64,000 nt of DNA. Source: Chloroflexota bacterium. GTDB taxonomy: Bacteria > Chloroflexota > UBA11872 > VXNJ01. Below, piece after piece: positions 60,138-64,000 of the stretch. A program made the position numbers and the translations under genes. Location: assembly GCA_009840625.1 (NCBI GenBank), contig VXNJ01000001.1:434001-498000 (forward strand), written 5' to 3'. The notes under the pieces are model-generated. The model saw nothing but the letters and a program-made list of their open reading frames with translations, did no database searches and was not told the DNA's origin. Numbering within the stretch: the first letter of the stretch is position 1; every line of letters begins with the position of its first letter.

Positions 60138-61301
60138 CTACCGCTGGGTAGGAGTCAGACCGCGCTCTTCGATGGCCACGTATTCGCGCTCCCAGGCCCC
60201 GGCGTATTCGAGCCGCGGACGGATGATGCGGTTGTTGCCAACCTGCTCGATGATGTGCGCGGTCCAGCCGGTCATCCGCGAAACGGCAAATATCGGAGTG
60301 AACAGGTCGACCGGTATCCCCAGGTTGTGATAGACGCTGGCCGAATAGAAATCGACGTTCGCGTTGAGACCTTTTTCGCGCATCATGATCTCTTCGATCG
60401 CTCCCGACAACTCAAAGAGCGAAAGGTCGCCAACGTCCTCACCGAGTTGCCGCGACATCTCGCGCAGGACTCCGGCGCGCGGATCCGCGGTCCGGTAAAC
60501 GGCGTGACCAAAGCCCATGATCAATTGACGCGCGGCCAGGCGCTGGTGGATCGCGGCCTCGGCGTTGCTCCGGTCACCAATCTGCAGCAGCATTTGCAAT
60601 GCGGCCGCGTTGGCGCCGCCGTGCAAGGGTCCCTTGAGGGCTCCTATTGCACCGGCGATCGCCGAATGCAGGTCGGTCAGGGTCGCGGCTATCACGCGCC
60701 CGGCGAAAGTGGATGCATTGAGTTCGTGCTCGGCGTGCAGGATCAGGGCAATGTCAAGGCTGCGGGCTGCGACGGCGGAGGGTCGCTCCCCCCGCAACTG
60801 ATATAGGAAATTGGCCGCAAACCCCAGCTCCGGGTCCGGATCGACCGGCGCCATGCCCTGGCCGATGCGCCAGGCTCCGGCCACGATGCTCGATGTCTGG
60901 GCGGTGAGCCGCTCGGACTTGCGCAGGAGGGCGGTCGGCGAATCGTCGCCGTAGTCTGGGTCGTGACCGGCCAACGCCGAAACACCGGTACGGAGCGCAT
61001 CCATAACCTGGACCGGGCCCAGTTCCCTGAGAACGTTCCAGACCTGCTGGGGTACTGATGCCGCAGCGAACCGCTCGGCCAGGGGACGGAGTTGATTGAT
61101 TGCCGGTAGCTCACCGTGCCAGAGCAGATAGGCCACTTCCTCGAACGTGGAATGCTGGGCCAACTCTTCGATCGGGTAGCCGCAGTAACGCAGGATGCCC
61201 CGCTCTCCATCCAGGTAACAGATGGTTGAGGAGCCAGCAATCACATCTCGCAAGCCGGCAGTTTTGTCTGGCAAGAATCCCCCCTGAACGTCCCGGATCA
61301 T
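60138..61301 (-). CDS. gltA: Citrate synthase
   Basis: 387 residues from ATG 61301; a frame open to 61886 runs antisense to RNase HI and was rejected. RDVIAGSSTICYLDGERGILRYCGYPIEEL is the N-terminal signature. Catalytic His are in GPLHGGANA and GFGHAVYRTADPR, and Asp is in NVDFYSASVYH. It condenses acetyl-CoA with oxaloacetate; a 2-methylcitrate synthase activity is not excluded. It diverges from the RNase HI gene. Confidence 0.93.
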   Translation of the reverse strand: MIRDVQGGFLPDKTAGLRDVIAGSSTICYLDGERGILRYCGYPIEELAQHSTFEEVAYLLWHGELPAINQLRPLAERFAAASVPQQVWNVLRELGPVQVMDALRTGVSALAGHDPDYGDDSPTALLRKSERLTAQTSSIVAGAWRIGQGMAPVDPDPELGFAANFLYQLRGERPSAVAARSLDIALILHAEHELNASTFAGRVIAATLTDLHSAIAGAIGALKGPLHGGANAAALQMLLQIGDRSNAEAAIHQRLAARQLIMGFGHAVYRTADPRAGVLREMSRQLGEDVGDLSLFELSGAIEEIMMREKGLNANVDFYSASVYHNLGIPVDLFTPIFAVSRMTGWTAHIIEQVGNNRIIRPRLEYAGAWEREYVAIEERGLTPTQR

Positions 61302-61346
61302 GATAATTGAAGTGCCGGCACAGCGACGCCGAAAGGACCTGGCAAA

Positions 61347-61778
61347 TTGGCCTCGGCAGCCGCGTTCGACGGTTACATCTACGCCGACGGTGCCTCCCGT
61401 GGGAACCCCGGGGCGGCAGCTGCGGCGGCGATCCTTCTTGACGGCGACGGCAACGAACTGGGTCGCTCCCAAATCTATCTGGGTACCGACACCAACAACG
61501 CTGCTGAATACCAGGGTCTGCGGCTGGGGCTGCTGCTGGCCGACCAGAGAGGCCTGCGGCGGGTAGCCTGTCGGCTGGACTCCGAGTTGGTCGTAAAGCA
61601 GATGCGCGGCGAGTACCGCGTCCGCAACCCCCGCCTGCGCGCAATCGCCCAGACCGTGCGCAAGCTCTGCGCGCGATTCGAAGAGGTCGAATTCGTCCAT
61701 GTGCGGCGCGCCGGCAACGCCGTCGCCGACGGCTTGGCCAACGCCGCAATCGACGCTTTCCAAGCCGAAGAAGCCTGA
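61347..61778 (+). CDS. rnhA: Ribonuclease HI
   Basis: 143 residues. Active-site acids are D14 (YADGASRGNPG), E54 (NNAAEYQ), D78 (RLDSELVVKQM) and D128 (GNAVADGLANAA), with H118 in FVHVRRAGN. It degrades RNA in RNA-DNA hybrids. TTG start at 61347 with AAAGGA upstream. Confidence 0.95.
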   Translation: MASAAAFDGYIYADGASRGNPGAAAAAAILLDGDGNELGRSQIYLGTDTNNAAEYQGLRLGLLLADQRGLRRVACRLDSELVVKQMRGEYRVRNPRLRAIAQTVRKLCARFEEVEFVHVRRAGNAVADGLANAAIDAFQAEEA

Positions 61779-61892
61779 CTCCGGGCCGCTGGACGGCCGG
61801 AGGTTAATTCGCGCAGACATGACTCCCGGCGGCTCCGACCCCATGCACGGTGTGGTACCAAAACCCTGAAAAGAGCCCGAGATCACGACAAT

Positions 61893-61917
61893 GTGGTAAA
61901 TGGTGGGTCAAAGTGGT
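61893..61917 (+). promoter_or_regulatory. MraZ-box-like triplet upstream of mraZ
   Basis: GTGGT, GTGGG and GTGGT begin at 61893, 61903 and 61913, an exact 10-bp period. Known MraZ sites are TGGGN/GTGGN-type repeats separated by 5 bp, so this is the expected autoregulatory operator, 44-68 bp before the ATG. TAGACT at 61917 is a possible -10 element overlapping the last repeat. Confidence 0.75.
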
Positions 61918-61960
61918 AGACTAGGCTTTCTCGGATCAAGGAGAGCGAGTTGCCGCGCCG

Positions 61961-62407
61961 ATGGAACGCTTCATGGGCACGTATATGCATTCGCTCGACT
62001 CGAAAGGTCGACTGACCGTGCCGAGCCGATTTCGAGACGGGTTGGCCGATGGTGGCGCGATCACGCGCGGCATCGACACCTGCTTGGAAATCCTGCCAAT
62101 GGGGGCCTGGGAAGCTAAAGCCGAACGGGTCACCGGGTTGGATGAATTTCGCAGCGAAGGCCGCAACGCCCGACGGGCGCTGTTCGCCAACGCAGTCCGA
62201 CTGGATATCGACCGGCAGGGGCGGGTCTCAATCCCCGCGCCGCTGCGCGAAATGGTTGGTATCGCCAAGGAAGTCGCGGTTGTCGGAGCTGGCGAAAAAA
62301 TCGAAATCTGGTGCGCCGAGAAATGGGGCCAACTGCAAGCCGGACTGCCGGCGACGATCGCCGACACCTTCAGGACAGCGTCCGAAACCGGCCCCAGCAA
62401 CTCTTAA
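61961..62407 (+). CDS. mraZ: Transcriptional regulator MraZ
   Basis: 148 residues with two AbrB-like repeats. FMGTYMHSLDSKGRLTVPSRFRDGL is the first SpoVT/AbrB motif, and AVRLDIDRQGRVSIPAPLREMVGI the second. It forms a ring and represses the dcw operon. ATG 61961 is used; AAGGAG lies 16-17 bp upstream, longer than usual. First gene of the dcw start. Confidence 0.95.
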   Translation: MERFMGTYMHSLDSKGRLTVPSRFRDGLADGGAITRGIDTCLEILPMGAWEAKAERVTGLDEFRSEGRNARRALFANAVRLDIDRQGRVSIPAPLREMVGIAKEVAVVGAGEKIEIWCAEKWGQLQAGLPATIADTFRTASETGPSNS

Positions 62408-62409
62408 CG

Positions 62410-62455
62410 GGTATTCGTGTGGGGCAGAGTGCCTCCCCTCCGCCCCACACATACC
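62410..62455 (+). promoter_or_regulatory. Strong hairpin between mraZ and rsmH
   Basis: GTGTGGGGC (62417-62425) and GCCCCACAC (62442-62450) are perfect complements with a 16-nt loop, extended by GGTAT/ATACC after a 2-nt bulge, so about 14 bp in total. No T-tract follows. It may regulate read-through or mRNA stability between mraZ and the rest of the dcw operon. Confidence 0.5.
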
Positions 62456-62470
62456 GAAGTCGCTAATCCC

Positions 62471-63361
62471 GTGGTCCAGCCAACTTCACACCAATCGGTG
62501 ATGGCGCGCGAAGCACTGGCCCTGCTCGATCCGCAACCGAACCTGGACTACCTCGACGCCACCACCGGCGGCGGGGGACATTCCTGCTTGATCCTGAACG
62601 GCAACGCTCCCGACGGAAGGCTGCTCGCCATCGACGCCGACGCCGACGCGATCGAGCGCGCCCGGCAGCAACTCTCCCGGTTCGGGCAGCGCGCGGTACT
62701 GGCACACGCCAACTTTGCCGATGCACCGGCGGTTGCGCGCGAATCCGGGTTCGACCGGTTCGACGGGGTTTTGGCCGATTTGGGCCTTTCCTCGGACCAG
62801 CTCGCCGATCCCAATCGCGGTTTCGCGTTCGCCTCCGATGGTCCGCTCGATATGCGGTTCGACCTCCGCCAGGAACGCACTGCCGCAGATTATGTCAATG
62901 ACATGCGCGAGAAGGAACTGGCCGACCTTATATATCGCTACGGTGACGAACGCGACAGCCGGCGAATCGCCCGGGCGATCTGTCAGGCCCGCGCCAAGAA
63001 CCCGATTACCCGAACCGGCGATCTGGCCGCGGTTGTGTCAGGGGCGCGCCGGCGGCGGCGCCGCGGCATTCACCCCGCGACGCGCACCTTCCAGGCCCTG
63101 CGGATCGCGGTGAATCGGGAACTTGAAAACCTGGAGCGGTTTCTGGAGGGAATCCTCGGCATCGGCGCCCGGGGCGCTCGCATAGTTGTGATTTCCTTTC
63201 ACAGTGCCGAGGACAGGCTGGTCAAGCTCGCGTTCAGGTCCGGCCAAACCGAGGGTCGACTCACCGTGCGTACGCCCAAACCGCTGCGGCCGCAGGCCGA
63301 TGAATTGGCTGCCAACCGGCGCGCCCGCAGCGCCCGACTCCGATGCGCGGTTCTGAATTGA
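62471..63361 (+). CDS. rsmH: 16S rRNA (cytosine-1402-N4)-methyltransferase
   Basis: About 296 residues from GTG 62471; GTG 62417 is possible but would lie inside the hairpin. The SAM motif is LDATTGGGGHS, followed by LLAIDADADAIERA and VLADLGLSSDQLADP. HPATRTFQALRIAVNRELENLE is the signature of RsmH (MraW). It methylates C1402 in the ribosomal P site. Confidence 0.96.
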   Translation: MVQPTSHQSVMAREALALLDPQPNLDYLDATTGGGGHSCLILNGNAPDGRLLAIDADADAIERARQQLSRFGQRAVLAHANFADAPAVARESGFDRFDGVLADLGLSSDQLADPNRGFAFASDGPLDMRFDLRQERTAADYVNDMREKELADLIYRYGDERDSRRIARAICQARAKNPITRTGDLAAVVSGARRRRRRGIHPATRTFQALRIAVNRELENLERFLEGILGIGARGARIVVISFHSAEDRLVKLAFRSGQTEGRLTVRTPKPLRPQADELAANRRARSARLRCAVLN

Positions 63362-63855
63362 ACGTCCAGGGCACCGACTTCATCGCGCTCGGGGCCGCCG
63401 GGTCCTCCGGGAAGTCCGCCGGATTCACCGGGCTGTGGGCCAGAATCCGAGCTGCCGGAACGCTGCCCCGCCCCGGCGTGGTCGTTCTCACCCTGGTGGC
63501 GGCGGCGTTTCTGGTGACCATGATTCTGGTGCTGCAGCTGCAACTGCAGGCGGCCCGGATCGCCACCGTGAACGAACTCGAGCGCGAACTTTCCCAATTG
63601 CAGCGGGTGCGCTCGGCGCTGCTGGTTGAAGCCGCGACCGCGTCTAACCTCCCGCGGATTGAGCAACGGGCCGGCGAACTGGGAATGCACCCGGCCGAGC
63701 CCGCCGCCACAATCTCGCCGCCGACGCGTGGCCGCTCGCGGGTAGGTCCTTCCCCTACCTGGTCGGACCCGGCTCCGCCGGAAATCCCCCACTGGCGAGA
63801 TCGTTTCTGGCACGCCCTTCTGCGGTGGACCGGCCGCAGTCCCCCCGGCGCCTGA
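63343..63855 (+). CDS. ftsL: FtsL-like cell division protein
   Basis: 170 residues overlapping rsmH by 19 bp. One transmembrane helix (about 46-64, VVVLTLVAAAFLVTMILVL) is followed by a coiled coil (about 70-95, ATVNELERELSQLQRVRSALL). The C-terminal LPRIEQRAGELGM matches FtsL/DivIC-like ends. Position between rsmH and an FtsI gene supports FtsL. Family sequence similarity is weak, as usual. Confidence 0.75.
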   Translation: MRGSELNVQGTDFIALGAAGSSGKSAGFTGLWARIRAAGTLPRPGVVVLTLVAAAFLVTMILVLQLQLQAARIATVNELERELSQLQRVRSALLVEAATASNLPRIEQRAGELGMHPAEPAATISPPTRGRSRVGPSPTWSDPAPPEIPHWRDRFWHALLRWTGRSPPGA

Positions 63856-63858
63856 ACC

Positions 63859-64000
63859 GTGCCAGTGCACCCGACCACGGACGACCGACCGCAGCTCGGC
63901 CGCCGGCTGCTCTTCCTGGGCGGCGCCAACCTCGCTCTGGCCGGGGCGGTCACCCATGCTCTGCTGCGGATTCAGGTCCGCGAGCAAAGCGCGCACACCG
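63859..64000 (+). CDS. ftsI: FtsI/PBP2-type transpeptidase, N-terminal fragment
   Basis: GTG at 63859 opens a frame of 47 codons that runs off the window end. It has a cytoplasmic start, a membrane helix (RRLLFLGGANLALAGAVTH) and LLRIQVREQ, the typical juxtamembrane region of division penicillin-binding proteins. It is placed directly behind ftsL, as in dcw clusters. The catalytic domain is outside the window. Confidence 0.7.
   Translation, partial: MPVHPTTDDRPQLGRRLLFLGGANLALAGAVTHALLRIQVREQSAHT

Noticed and set aside
58516-60330. A 604-codon plus-strand ORF overlapping the DHA2 exporter
   Set aside because: It is Arg/Gly/Pro-rich, low in hydrophobic helices, and a shadow of the real exporter frame, which carries MFS motifs.
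61302-61886. N-terminal extension of citrate synthase
   Set aside because: It runs antisense to RNase HI, which has all catalytic residues, and lacks any citrate synthase similarity before RDVQGG.

Overview
The window is about 65% GC, gene-dense, free-living bacterial chromosome. There are no insertion sequences, phage genes, rRNA or CRISPR. The gene set fits a Chloroflexota-like organism, possibly one of the sulfatase-rich marine or sponge-associated lineages. It includes a three-subunit proton-translocating transhydrogenase, an exonuclease/GIY-YIG fusion, PspC, several DUF-type membrane proteins, cytoplasmic sulfatases and an mraZ-rsmH-ftsL-ftsI start of a dcw cluster. The phylum call is inference from gene content only. 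TTG and GTG starts are common, and ATGA stop/start overlaps link many neighbours.

Region by region. 1-3.4 kb: two tandem MFS paralogues diverge from a two-subunit aconitase X. 3.4-4.9 kb: a sulfatase. 4.9-11.5 kb: a complete phosphate regulon on the minus strand (phoP-phoR-pstS-pstC-pstA-pstB-phoU), with an 11-bp-periodic TTGAC repeat array just before pstS that looks like a Pho box. 11.6-15.1 kb: L,D-transpeptidase, aldo/keto reductase, PspC protein and SDR. 15.3-25.3 kb: four more sulfatases, a KatG catalase-peroxidase and two sugar-type ABC permeases. 25.3-30.2 kb: an AI-2E-family permease, pntAA-pntAB-pntB and a DapA-fold lyase. 30.4-37.5 kb: IolD (inositol catabolism), VOC protein, ADP-ribosylglycohydrolase-like protein, TyrS and two dehydrogenases. 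37.9-44.3 kb: SPFH protein, three tRNAs (Val, Phe, Cys), lipoprotein, Nudix hydrolase, two related small membrane proteins, a second ADP-ribosylglycohydrolase and a DnaQ/GIY-YIG fusion. 44.3-51.9 kb: a dehydrogenase, DnaE, a small membrane zinc-ribbon-like protein, an FGGY kinase and an MFS transporter. 52-57.2 kb: a tight eno-larB-larC-hypothetical-CoA-transferase-like A/B run. 57.2-61.8 kb: Gfo/Idh/MocA oxidoreductase, hypothetical-MFS pair, citrate synthase and RNase HI. 61.9-64 kb: the mraZ promoter with an MraZ-box triplet, then mraZ, rsmH, ftsL and the start of ftsI.

How it works together. Much of the accessory content looks like uptake and intracellular breakdown of sulfated or polyol/sugar-acid compounds: five sulfatases without signal peptides, MFS and ABC permeases, IolD, Gfo/Idh/MocA and 3-hydroxyisobutyrate-type dehydrogenases, an FGGY kinase and aconitase X. 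The least expected unit is the CoA-transferase-like pair downstream of larB/larC. It keeps the family fold signatures, but the catalytic Glu of the beta subunit is replaced by Arg, so it is unlikely to be an ordinary CoA-transferase.
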